DNA from: Cryobacterium tagatosivorans | GTDB taxonomy: Bacteria; Actinomycetota; Actinomycetes; Actinomycetales; Microbacteriaceae | DNA: 64,000 nt | NCBI RefSeq assembly: GCF_004402215.1 | Contig: NZ_SOEZ01000039.1 | Location: 1-64,000 of the forward strand | Direction: 5' to 3' | In this document: positions 35,001-41,631 of the stretch, one piece after another | Position numbering within the stretch: position 1 is the first letter of the stretch | How the letters are laid out: the number at the start of each line of letters is the position of its first letter | Position numbers and translations under genes: made by a program | The notes under the pieces: model-generated | Told to the model about the DNA's origin: nothing | The model's input: only the letters and a program-made list of their open reading frames with translations | The model's database searches: none

Positions 35001-35534
35001 GACCGTGCTGCCCGAGATGCCGAGCGCCCTGACCGTCGAGTTGACGACGGGCGCCCAGGTGGTAACCAGCGCGCCGGTGGCGGCGGTGAAGGCGGCGAGC
35101 CGATAGCGGTTGACCCCGCCGACCGACGTGAAGCTCCCGCCTGCGTAGACGCGGGTGCCGTCCGGCGAGGCGACGAGCGCGCGAACCGCGCCGTTCACGT
35201 TGGGGTTGAACGAGGTCATCACGCCCGTGGTCAGGTTGTAGGCCATGAGGTTGGTGCGTGCGACCTCGTTGACCCCGGCCGCCGAGCCGGCCGGCCGCGC
35301 CCTGGTGAATTCCCCGCCGACGTAGACCGTGTTGCCGACGATGAGCTGGGTCCAGACGACCCCGTTGATCTGCGGCGTGGGCAGGGAGTCGGCCGCCACC
35401 GTCTTCGGCAGCGAGGCGTCGGGCGGCGCCGTGTCGGCGTGCGCCGCCGCGGTCCCCATCAGGACGCCCGCGGCGACGGCCGCGGCCGTGGCCAGAGCAA
35501 GGAATCGCAGACGGGACACGGATGGAACACCCAT
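32022..35534 (-). CDS. large secreted propeller/Fn3/LamG/PKD surface protein
   Basis: One thousand one hundred and seventy residues. Signal peptide (about 10-33, AHADTA). A beta-propeller-like region follows (about 45-450) with repeated VYVGGEFTRA, VYAGGSFTSVGG, VVIGGSFTSYNGG and a two-Cys segment DCHGDTYSAAP...HVHYCGNI. Then come an Fn3-like domain (about 455-555), a LamG jellyroll (about 562-785), two PKD domains (about 790-870 and 870-955, with YAWAFGDG and SHTYAAAGTYTVSLTVTDN) and a C-terminal lectin-like sandwich (about 960-1170). There is no sortase signal. It is probably a polymer-binding or matrix protein. AGAGGT lies about 6 nt upstream of the ATG, and promoter P3 lies about 55 bp further. 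Residues 1-555 are paralogous to the protein at 37600-39225. Confidence 0.85.
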   Translation of the reverse strand: MGVPSVSRLRFLALATAAAVAAGVLMGTAAAHADTAPPDASLPKTVAADSLPTPQINGVVWTQLIVGNTVYVGGEFTRARPAGSAAGVNEVARTNLMAYNLTTGVMTSFNPNVNGAVRALVASPDGTRVYAGGSFTSVGGVNRYRLAAFTAATGALVTTWAPVVNSTVRALGISGSTVYAGGVFTAANAVTRTQIASFSTTNGALLPWQGTPAGGGVYALAVSPDGTKVVIGGSFTSYNGGTDPGYGMAATNASTGAPLPWKVNGLIRNGGVNGAILSLTSSADGVFGTGYDFGAGAMFEGTFRAAWADGTLIWIEDCHGDTYSAAPVNDVVYTTGHVHYCGNIDGYPETTPRSYHRTLAFSMKTTGVITANAAGSYYNFAGSPRPSLLNWHPDINTGTYTGQGQGPWNVAGNSQYVLYGGEFTIVNNKGQQGLSRFAVSTIAPNKEGPRVTNTAFVSSAFVPAVVSLAAGSARVSWSSAYDRDNEQLKYEVLRDGVSVKTLQASSSDWNRLNLGWTDTGLTPGQSYSYRIRVTDPFGNARTGDPATVTISASGSASAYSALVQGDARSYWPFGEAGGTTAYDWATGVDATTGSGVTGNVPGAITGTTGTASRFDGTTAGFASTRLIENPASTFSVEAWVKTTTKRGGKIIGFGNSATGASTSYDRHVYMDTSGRIWFGVRPPAGTRTVNSAAGYNDGKWHQIVATLGAQGMVLYIDGKQSAQRTDTTTAQSYRGYWRIGGDNLNGWTGRPLSDYIAADIDEVALYTRAISAETVANHYALATTGTPGNLAPTAAFSSAANELAVAVDGSASSDPDGTITGYAWAFGDGATAAGPTASHTYAAAGTYTVSLTVTDNGGSTGTVTHQVTVAQAPANATPTAVLTLTPTGLSVAVDGSGSTDADGTIAGYAWAFGDGGTGTGATDTHAYAAAGTYTVTLTVTDNAGATGVATRQVTVAAPPPAGAAFAADAFERTTTGGLGTADTGGPWTVTGSSANYSVGDGVGRLRAATAGATVNAYLANVSSSDADVTATISLQDQVTGSGAYVSVIGRRIGSDDYRARVKVLATGVVQLQLLHGATNLQTVTLAGITYATGDRLQVRTQVFGTSPTTVRAKAWPLGTAEPTGWQVSVTDATDTMQGPGHIGFALYLGGTATVVPLTASFDDLVARPVG

Positions 35535-35588
35535 GGAAGACCTCTGTTCGGGTAAGCCGGCGGCCTTCGGGTGGCCGCCGTTTTCGTG

Positions 35589-35633
35589 AGTATAGTGACG
35601 ATTGCTCAGCTATGGATGTCCCCCAACAGGGGG
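35589..35633 (-). promoter_or_regulatory. EPS promoter P3 with C5/G5 box
   Basis: On the minus strand CCCCC-TGTT-GGGGG (35633-35620) is centred 35 bp upstream of the centre of a good -10, TATACT (35594-35589). Between them lies TAGCTGAGC, matching the TAGCTGAG found downstream of the -10 in P1 and P2. No -35 hexamer is evident, which would fit an activator-dependent promoter. It serves the propeller/LamG/PKD gene; the expected 5' leader is about 48 nt. Confidence 0.6.
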
Positions 35634-35682
35634 TCGAGGATCGGGGCCCGGCACGCGCCCGCAGACCGCGACGCGCGGCAGG

Positions 35683-36348
35683 CTAGCGCGGCGCTTGCCC
35701 CTCGAAGACGGCGATCGGAACCCCGGCCGTGTAGTCGGCCGTTATCCGGACCTGGTCCCGTGACTGCTCGGGGACGGCGAAGATGAAGACGCCTCGTGCG
35801 GTCCGCCCCGGCGCCAGGGTTGCGGGCAGTGGGATACTGCCGGGCTTCCGCAGCTCCGTGGCGGGCGCCTCATCCGGCCCGAAGTACACGTTCACGACCG
35901 TGGAGGTCAGCGACACAGCCGCCGCGGTGTCATTGCGGACGGTGAGCTCGAAGCGGAGAGAGGGGCCGCCGACCTCGCCGGGGCCCTGCGCGATGCCGTT
36001 GACGGCCTGGAGCTTGTCGATGCTGAAGACCACTCCGGCCACGGGCGCGGACGACTTCGTGAACGGAACCGCCGGCCTGGCCGCGGGCGGAGCAGGTTCC
36101 CCCGCGCGGGGGGCGCTGGGCGGGGCGGGCGTCGGGGTCGGCGCCGGTTCGGACTTCGGCGCGGGGACCGCCGTCGGCGTTGCGCCCGCCACGGCCCCGC
36201 TGGGCGCGGGGGCCGCGCCGGCCTGGTCACGGGATTCCGCCCCATCCAGGACGGCAACGGTGACGACGAGGACCAGGACGGCGACGCCCAGGATCCCCCA
36301 CGCTCGCGCCTGGCGTCCACCGGCGTGCCCGGGCTGCTGTGCTGCCAT
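35683..36348 (-). CDS. membrane-anchored protein with extracytoplasmic beta-domain
   Basis: Two hundred and twenty-one residues. One membrane helix (about 15-35, ILGVAVLVLVVTVAVL), a Pro/Ala/Thr-rich linker (about 42-95), then a beta-rich domain with LRFELTVRNDTAAAVSL, VNVYFGPDEAPA and APGRTARGVFIFAVP, like DUF4352-type immunoglobulin-like folds. Function unknown. The ATG at 36348 is chosen because GGGGAG lies 7 nt upstream; an earlier in-frame codon adds 22 residues without a better site. It sits between the large surface protein and a GT4 gene and may be an envelope accessory protein. Confidence 0.7.
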   Translation of the reverse strand: MAAQQPGHAGGRQARAWGILGVAVLVLVVTVAVLDGAESRDQAGAAPAPSGAVAGATPTAVPAPKSEPAPTPTPAPPSAPRAGEPAPPAARPAVPFTKSSAPVAGVVFSIDKLQAVNGIAQGPGEVGGPSLRFELTVRNDTAAAVSLTSTVVNVYFGPDEAPATELRKPGSIPLPATLAPGRTARGVFIFAVPEQSRDQVRITADYTAGVPIAVFEGQAPR

Positions 36349-36521
36349 GATCGAACTCCCCACGGTGAGGCCGGCTCGTGGTGGCGCGCCGGTCGGGTTA
36401 CCTCGTGCAGCCATTCATACACGTGAGCCTGCCTCATGACTAGTGGCCAGGCCCAATCCCTCCTCCGCCCCGCCGCTGGCGGTACAGTTCTGAGCAAGCG
36501 CCATCCGTCGAGGGGTCGAGA

Positions 36522-37619
36522 ATGAAGATTGCCGTTCTGCACGGCAGCAATGACAGCTACGGGGCGACGCGTGTGCTGATCCAGGAAGTGGAGTGCCTGG
36601 TCAGGCTCGGCCACGACGTGAGCGTGTTCGTGCCCCATGACGGCCCCCTGGCCGATTCGCTCGCGCACCTGGGGCACTGGGCCGTGGTCACCATCGACCC
36701 GGGGCTGGCGGTTCTCCGGCGAAGCCGCCTGGCCGATGCTCTCCGTCTTCCGTCGCTCCGCCCCGGAGTGGCCGACGCGGATTTCGTCATCGTGTGGACT
36801 CTCGCCCTGGCGGCCTACGTGCCGGCCCTGCGCCTCCGCAAGCTGCCTTTCTATGTCTCCGTCCATGAACTCCTGCCGGGCCCGGTCGGGGGCATCCTCG
36901 TGCGGGGACTCCTCGCCGGCGGTCGCTTCCCGGTGAGCGCCTGCAGCGAGGCAACCGCCGGGTGGCTGGCCGGCGCGGGAGTGGACCGTCGCCGGGTGAC
37001 CGTGATGTCCCCCGTCTTCAGCCCGGTCGCCGAGCTGCCGGCGCACGAGCCGCACGAGCCCCTCGTGATCGGGGTCGTCGGCCGGGTCAACGGCCACAAA
37101 GGGCACCTGGAGGTGGCGCGGGCCTTTGCGTCTCCGGCCCTGCGCGACCGGGACTGGAAGTTGCTGCTCTACGGTGCGCCGTTCCCGGGGCAGGAAGACG
37201 CGCTCGACGCCGTGCGGGATGCGATCGCCCACGACGATCGGATCACCTACCTCGGGGAAGCCCCGTCGATGGCGGCGCTGGCCGGCACGATCGACGCCGT
37301 CGCCTGTTTTCCCTCCAAGCCGGAGCCCTTCGGCCTGGTTCCGGTCGAGGCCTGGCGGCTGGGGATCCGGTCGGCGGGGTACGCGGACGGCGGGGCGGCC
37401 GAGGTGCTCCCCCTGGTCGGCGGCATCGGGGTTCCCCGGACCATCGATCCCGTCGCCGACATCTCGGCGGCCCTCTGCGCCGTGGCGTCCGCGACCCGGG
37501 AGCGGGCCGCCCTGCCGGAGCCGGCGGCGGTCAATCCGGTTTTCGACCTCGATCGCCGCATGCGCATGGTCGCCGACGTGATCGCCCGGGCAAGCGACGC
37601 TAGGACACCGTCACGCTGA
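36522..37619 (+). CDS. GT4 family glycosyltransferase
   Basis: Three hundred and sixty-five residues. The N-terminus IAVLHGSNDSYGATRVLIQE has the GT4 acceptor loop. VSVHELLPGPVGG, GVVGRVNGHKGHLEVARAF, KLLLYGAPFPGQEDAL and SKPEPFGLVPVEAWRLG (E-x7-E) make the donor side clear. A possible -10 TACAGT lies at 36483-36488, about 35 bases before the ATG. It ends convergently, 20 bases inside the antisense propeller gene. Confidence 0.88.
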   Translation: MKIAVLHGSNDSYGATRVLIQEVECLVRLGHDVSVFVPHDGPLADSLAHLGHWAVVTIDPGLAVLRRSRLADALRLPSLRPGVADADFVIVWTLALAAYVPALRLRKLPFYVSVHELLPGPVGGILVRGLLAGGRFPVSACSEATAGWLAGAGVDRRRVTVMSPVFSPVAELPAHEPHEPLVIGVVGRVNGHKGHLEVARAFASPALRDRDWKLLLYGAPFPGQEDALDAVRDAIAHDDRITYLGEAPSMAALAGTIDAVACFPSKPEPFGLVPVEAWRLGIRSAGYADGGAAEVLPLVGGIGVPRTIDPVADISAALCAVASATRERAALPEPAAVNPVFDLDRRMRMVADVIARASDARTPSR

Positions 37620-39225
37620 CGGGGTTCCCGGTGCGCACGTTGCCGAACGGGTCGGTGACCTTGAGCCGGTAGGCGTAGGTCTTCCCGCGGGTGAGGCCGG
37701 TCTCGGTCCAGGTGATCGTCGGCCTCTTCCAGTCGACCGACAGCCCGGTGAGCGTCTTCACCGTGACGCCGTCGCGCTGCACCTGGTAGGTGAGCTGTTC
37801 GTTGTCCCGATCGTAGTTCGAGGTCCAGGACACCCTCACCGTCCCGGCGCTCGGCGACGAGAGCGTCGGGAGGAAGCTTGCCCCCTGGAGCCTGGGGCCC
37901 TCCTTGTCCGGGGCGATCGCCGACACGGCGAAGCGCACGAGGCCCTGCTGCCGCTTGTTGTTCACGTAGGTGAACTCACCCCCGTAGAGGACGTACTGCG
38001 AGTTCGCCGCGATGTTCCACGGGCCCTGTCCCTGCCCGGTGTAGGTGCCCGTGTTGATCTCGGGGTACCAGGCCAGCAGCGTCGGCCGGGGCTGCCCGGC
38101 GAAGTTGTAGTAGTTGCCCACGGCGTTCTTCGCCACCACCCCGGTGGCCGCCATCGTGAAGGTCAGGGTGCGGTGATAGGAGCGAGGGCTCGTCTCCCCG
38201 AACCCGCCGATGTTGCCGCAGTAATGCGCGTGCGCGGTCGTGTAGACGACGTCGTTGACGGGGACGGCGGAGTAGGTGTCGCCATGGCAGTCCTCGATCC
38301 AGACCAGGGTGCCGTCGGTCCAGCTGGCCCGGAACGTCCCCTCGAACATCGCCCCGGAGCCGAAGTCGTAGCCGGTGCCGAAGACTCCGCTGCTCGAGGA
38401 TGTCAGGCTCAGGATGGCGCCGTTCGCCCCGGCGTTGCGGATCAACCCGTTGACCTTCCAGGCCAGGGATGCCCCGGTGCCGGCACTCGTGGCGGCCATG
38501 CCGTAGCCGGGGTTTGTGCCTCCGTTGTAGGAGGTGAAGCTTCCGCCGATGACGACCTTCGTCCCATCCGGGGACACGGTGAGGGCGTTCACCGACCCGC
38601 CGGACGGGTTGCCCTTCCAGCCCTGCACGGCCCCGTTCGACGTGGCGAAGGATGCGATCCGGGGACGCGACTGCCCGTTCGCCACGGTGAACGTGCCGCC
38701 CGCGAAGACCGTCCCGCCCGAGATGCCGACCGCCTTCACGGCCGCGTTGACCACGGGAGCCCAGGTGGAAACGAGCCCCCCGGTCGCCGTGCTGAAGGCC
38801 GCCAGCCGGTACCTGCTGACGCCTCCGACGCTGGTGAAGCTTCCGCCCGCGTACACCCGGGTGCCGTCGGCGGAGGCGACGAGGCCGCGCACGGCGGCGT
38901 TCATGTTCGGGTTGAAGGAGGTCATCGCTCCCGTTGTGAGGTTGTACGCGAGCATGTTGTTGCGGGTGACCTCGTTCGCGCCGGGCGCTGAGCCGGCCGG
39001 CCTCGCCTTCGTGAACTCCCCGCCCACGTACACGGTCGTGCCCACGATCAGCTGGGTCCAGACGACCCCGTTGATCTGCGGCGTGGGCAGGGCATCCGCG
39101 GCCACCGTCTTCGGCGTCGAGGAGCTGGGCGGGGCCGTGTCCGCGCCGGCCGGCGGGCCGATGAAAATGGCCGCGATGACCGCGGCCGCCACGGCGAAGG
39201 ACAGGTGCGAGAGTCGCGGATGCAT
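37600..39225 (-). CDS. secreted propeller/Fn3 protein, paralogue of the 32022-35534 protein
   Basis: Five hundred and forty-one residues. A signal peptide (about 8-28) is followed by the same beta-propeller-like region and Fn3-like domain as residues 1-555 of the large surface protein, with near-identical blocks (PQINGVVWTQLIVG, NTGTYTGQGQGPWN, IEDCHGDTYSA, SYDRDNEQL-like YDRDNEQLTYQ). The LamG, PKD and lectin-like parts are absent, and the gene stops at the end of the Fn3 domain. The conserved DCHGDTY...HYCGN Cys pair is kept. Likely a duplication product. GAGGG lies 5 nt upstream of the ATG. Its 3' end overlaps the convergent GT4 gene by 20 bases. Confidence 0.82.
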   Translation of the reverse strand: MHPRLSHLSFAVAAAVIAAIFIGPPAGADTAPPSSSTPKTVAADALPTPQINGVVWTQLIVGTTVYVGGEFTKARPAGSAPGANEVTRNNMLAYNLTTGAMTSFNPNMNAAVRGLVASADGTRVYAGGSFTSVGGVSRYRLAAFSTATGGLVSTWAPVVNAAVKAVGISGGTVFAGGTFTVANGQSRPRIASFATSNGAVQGWKGNPSGGSVNALTVSPDGTKVVIGGSFTSYNGGTNPGYGMAATSAGTGASLAWKVNGLIRNAGANGAILSLTSSSSGVFGTGYDFGSGAMFEGTFRASWTDGTLVWIEDCHGDTYSAVPVNDVVYTTAHAHYCGNIGGFGETSPRSYHRTLTFTMAATGVVAKNAVGNYYNFAGQPRPTLLAWYPEINTGTYTGQGQGPWNIAANSQYVLYGGEFTYVNNKRQQGLVRFAVSAIAPDKEGPRLQGASFLPTLSSPSAGTVRVSWTSNYDRDNEQLTYQVQRDGVTVKTLTGLSVDWKRPTITWTETGLTRGKTYAYRLKVTDPFGNVRTGNPVSVTVS

Positions 39226-39320
39226 GGAGCCCTCGAATCATGTCAGGACAAGGGCCTTCGAGTGACCCCGGTGCTGCAGCGACAATAAAACGCTTCGCGC
39301 GGGGCCGCGACCCCCTGCGC

Positions 39321-39364
39321 AAAAAAAGAAGCAGAGCCCCCGCGTCTGGACGCGGGGGCTCTGC
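39321..39364 (-). terminator. strong intrinsic terminator of the beta-helix gene
   Basis: A perfect 14-bp stem, GCAGAGCCCCCGCG (39331-39344) with CGCGGGGGCTCTGC (39351-39364), with a 6-nt loop. On the minus strand it is followed by TTCTTTTTTT (39330-39321). It directly follows the stop of the beta-helix gene at 39383 and insulates it from the propeller gene. Confidence 0.95.
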
Positions 39365-39382
39365 CGGGGTGACGCGGAGTGC

Positions 39383-40318
39383 TTAGGCGCCCTTGCGGAC
39401 GGTCACGATGGTGCCGTCGGGGGTGTAGTAGTTGCCGGCGTTCTGCGTCGCCGTGGTCGTGGGCGCGATGATCGCGCAGTTGGCGAGCCGGGTGTTGCGG
39501 CCGAACTTGTTGTCCTGGATCTTCACGCCGGAGAGCGGACCGTAGGTCTTTTGCGCGATGTTGATCGTGCACTTGCCGCCGTCGGCCCGGTTGCCGGTGA
39601 AGGTGAAGTTCGAGACCTTTCCGCGGTCCTGGGTGATCTGCACACCGGCGCTGTACGAGCCGCTGATGGTGTTGCCGATGACCTTGATGTTGTCACCCTT
39701 CTGGATCTGGATCGAGTCGTCATGGCTCGGGGTTCCGCCCTGGACCGGGTCGCTGGTGTAGTGCGTGTTGTGGTGCAACCAGGAGTTCGTCACGGCGACG
39801 TTGCTGCCGGTGATGTGGACGCCGTCGATCACGCCGTGGATGTTCAGGCGCGTCGCGGAGAAGTTGTAGCCGTAGATCCCGTTCATGTACGGCGAGGCCT
39901 TGGACGGGAACAGCTCGGTGTCGATGATCTTCAGGCCGGAGTATCCGGACAGGTTGTTGATCAGCGCGGTCGGGGCAGTCACGGTGCGCCCGCGAATGAT
40001 CGAGTTCTTGATCGTGACGTTGGCCGCGGCGATCTTGATCAGGCCGCGCACGTCGAGGCCGCTGACGACCTGTCCGGGCGTGGTGATCTTGAGGTCGCCG
40101 TAGTGGACCTTGAGCGCGGTGCCGACGGGCACGCCGGTGGTCGTGGATCCGGCGACTGCGGCCTGGGCCGGAGCGGCGGCGAAGCCGGTGATTCCGAGGG
40201 TCATGATCGCCGTGGCCGCGAAAACGGCGAGGGCGCCTTTCCTGGTCCTGCTGGAGCGTGAAGCCTGGGTGGTGTCGGTGGAAGCGGTGGTCTGTGAGCG
40301 GAGCTTAGAGAGGAGCAT
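39383..40318 (-). CDS. secreted right-handed beta-helix protein
   Basis: Three hundred and eleven residues. A long basic N-terminus and export helix (about 28-50, processing near APAQAAVAG) precede a parallel beta-helix (about 80-300) with coils such as VSGLDVRGLIKIAAANVTI, NSIIRG, VHITGSNVAVTNSWLHHN and GDNIKVIGNTISGSY. A HDDSIQIQKGD segment resembles the active-site turn of pectate-lyase-like folds, but lyase activity is not provable. Codons are slightly less GC-biased than neighbours. No Shine-Dalgarno is visible before the ATG (AACTTAA), so a leaderless transcript is possible. Related in fold to the 8297 protein but lacking DUF4082. Confidence 0.82.
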   Translation of the reverse strand: MLLSKLRSQTTASTDTTQASRSSRTRKGALAVFAATAIMTLGITGFAAAPAQAAVAGSTTTGVPVGTALKVHYGDLKITTPGQVVSGLDVRGLIKIAAANVTIKNSIIRGRTVTAPTALINNLSGYSGLKIIDTELFPSKASPYMNGIYGYNFSATRLNIHGVIDGVHITGSNVAVTNSWLHHNTHYTSDPVQGGTPSHDDSIQIQKGDNIKVIGNTISGSYSAGVQITQDRGKVSNFTFTGNRADGGKCTINIAQKTYGPLSGVKIQDNKFGRNTRLANCAIIAPTTTATQNAGNYYTPDGTIVTVRKGA

Positions 40319-40327
40319 TTAAGTTTT

Positions 40328-40343
40328 CGTGTGTGTGCACACG
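40328..40343 (-). promoter_or_regulatory. CGTGTG inverted repeat just upstream of the beta-helix gene
   Basis: CGTGTG-TGTG-CACACG lies 10-25 bases before the ATG at 40318, in the expected core-promoter or operator position. The surrounding 40319-40482 spacer also contains two TTGCTCA/TGAGCAA words (40361 and 40396 area). No binding protein can be assigned. Confidence 0.35.
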
Positions 40344-40482
40344 TTCGGGATATGCGGGATTGAGCAACCGTAGGGGGCCACCGATCGTTAACAGAGTGTT
40401 GCTCACTATCTGTCCCCGCGTCAAACCGGCACATGAGATTCAAAGGTTCGTTCCGGGGGCAAATGCGGTTAGGCTGCCGTCG

Positions 40483-41082
40483 ATGAACGCGCGCATCCTC
40501 GTCGTCTGCACAGCCAACGCGTGCCGGTCCCCCCTCGCCGAGCAGCTTCTGCGGGCGCGCCTTGGCGGTTGGCTGCCCAGCGAATTCTCAGTTTCCAGCG
40601 CCGGGACCCGGGTGGCCTACAACCACCCCGCCTGCCGCGAAGCCGGCCGGCTCCTCGAGCGCCTGGGGCTGGACCAGGCCGGCCACCAGCCACGCCAGCT
40701 GACGCGAGAGCTGATCGACGACGCCCAGCTCGTGCTGACGGCAGAGCGCGACCACCGGGCGGCCGTCGCCCGGCTCGCCCCGGAGGCGCGATGGCGAACC
40801 TTCACCCTGCGCGAGGCGGCCGCCCTCGCGGAAGCGGCCCGGGCGGCCGGCCCCCGGGGCGACCTCTACCGGGCCGCGTCGGCGCACGGGCCGGCGGAGC
40901 GGCTGGCTGACTTCGTCGATGACCTCAATCGCGCCAGGGGCCTCGTCGAGCCGACCTTCGACATCGCGGACGGGCACGGATCCAGCGCGCGCCGCCATCG
41001 CGCCGCGCTGCAGCTGGTCGACGAGGCGGTCGCCGGAATTGCGGCCGGACTGGCACTAGACCGAACGCTCCCACAAAACTAG
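40483..41082 (+). CDS. low-molecular-weight protein-tyrosine phosphatase
   Basis: One hundred and ninety-nine residues. The catalytic P-loop VCTANACRSPLAEQLL lies at residues 7-22 (C-x5-R-S). Wzb/PtpA-type enzymes dephosphorylate BY-kinases and regulate polymer output, and the Wzz-kinase at 27454 is the obvious partner. The general-acid loop, normally D-P, reads FDIADGHG here, so Pro is replaced by Gly. A long Ala/Arg-rich helix follows. The ATG gives the P-loop its usual position near the N-terminus. The next gene starts 69 bases downstream in the same direction. Confidence 0.88.
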   Translation: MNARILVVCTANACRSPLAEQLLRARLGGWLPSEFSVSSAGTRVAYNHPACREAGRLLERLGLDQAGHQPRQLTRELIDDAQLVLTAERDHRAAVARLAPEARWRTFTLREAAALAEAARAAGPRGDLYRAASAHGPAERLADFVDDLNRARGLVEPTFDIADGHGSSARRHRAALQLVDEAVAGIAAGLALDRTLPQN

Positions 41083-41151
41083 GATTGCTCACCTACCTCT
41101 CTACCCGAACGCCGTTGCCACCCCCGGACGGCCTGAGAGAACCGAGACCCC

Positions 41152-41631
41152 GTGACACTGGACCGCTCCGACGTACCGCCCCGCACCACCGAGATGCGCG
41201 TCGGTTACGCCGCCGGCGGATTCGACCTCTTCCATGTCGGCCACCTGAACATCCTGAAGAACGCCAGGAGCCAGTGCGACTACCTGATTGCCGGCGTGGT
41301 CTCCGATGAACTGCTCCTCGAGCGCAAGGGGACTCCCCCTGTCGTGCCGCTGTTCGAACGGCTGGAGATCGTGCGCCACATCTCCTACGTCGACGAGGCC
41401 GTCGCCGAGGTGCTGGAGGACAAGCTGGACACCTGGAACGAGCTGCGCTTCGACGTCTTCTTCAAGGGTGACGACTGGCGCGGCACCGAGCGCGGGCGGA
41501 GACTCGAGCGGGAGTTCGAGGCCGTCGGGGTCGAGGTGGTCTACTTCCCCTATACCGTCAACACGTCCAGCACGGTGCTCCGGAGGGCGCTGCATTCGCT
41601 CAACCCGCAACGCTCCGACGTGCGCGCTTAG
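41152..41631 (+). CDS. TagD-like cytidylyltransferase (nucleotidyltransferase family)
   Basis: One hundred and fifty-nine residues. VGYAAGGFDLFHVGHLNIL holds the H-x-G-H motif, and the C-terminal TVNTSSTVLRRAL corresponds to the R-T-x-G-I-S-T-T motif in diverged form. TagD/GCT enzymes make CDP-glycerol from CTP and glycerol-3-phosphate; other relatives activate ribitol-P, phosphoethanolamine or sugar phosphates. The GTG at 41152 is taken as start (GAGAGAACC upstream); the ATG at 41194 would still keep the active site. Possibly paired with the CDP-alcohol transferase at 26601. Its end overlaps the convergent acyltransferase by 4 bases. Confidence 0.82.
   Translation: MTLDRSDVPPRTTEMRVGYAAGGFDLFHVGHLNILKNARSQCDYLIAGVVSDELLLERKGTPPVVPLFERLEIVRHISYVDEAVAEVLEDKLDTWNELRFDVFFKGDDWRGTERGRRLEREFEAVGVEVVYFPYTVNTSSTVLRRALHSLNPQRSDVRA

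Noticed and set aside
32940..35555. 871-codon plus-strand open frame across the large surface-protein gene
   Set aside because: It is the antisense of a gene with signal peptide, LamG and PKD motifs; no family features or ribosome binding site.
39299..39320. GGGG...CCCC inverted repeat near the propeller gene as a fifth C5/G5 box
   Set aside because: The orientation of the runs is reversed (G first) and there is no -10 at the right distance.
40366..40377. C-run upstream of the 39383 beta-helix gene (minus strand) as a C5/G5 box
   Set aside because: The G half is missing and no -10-like hexamer lies 33-36 bp downstream.
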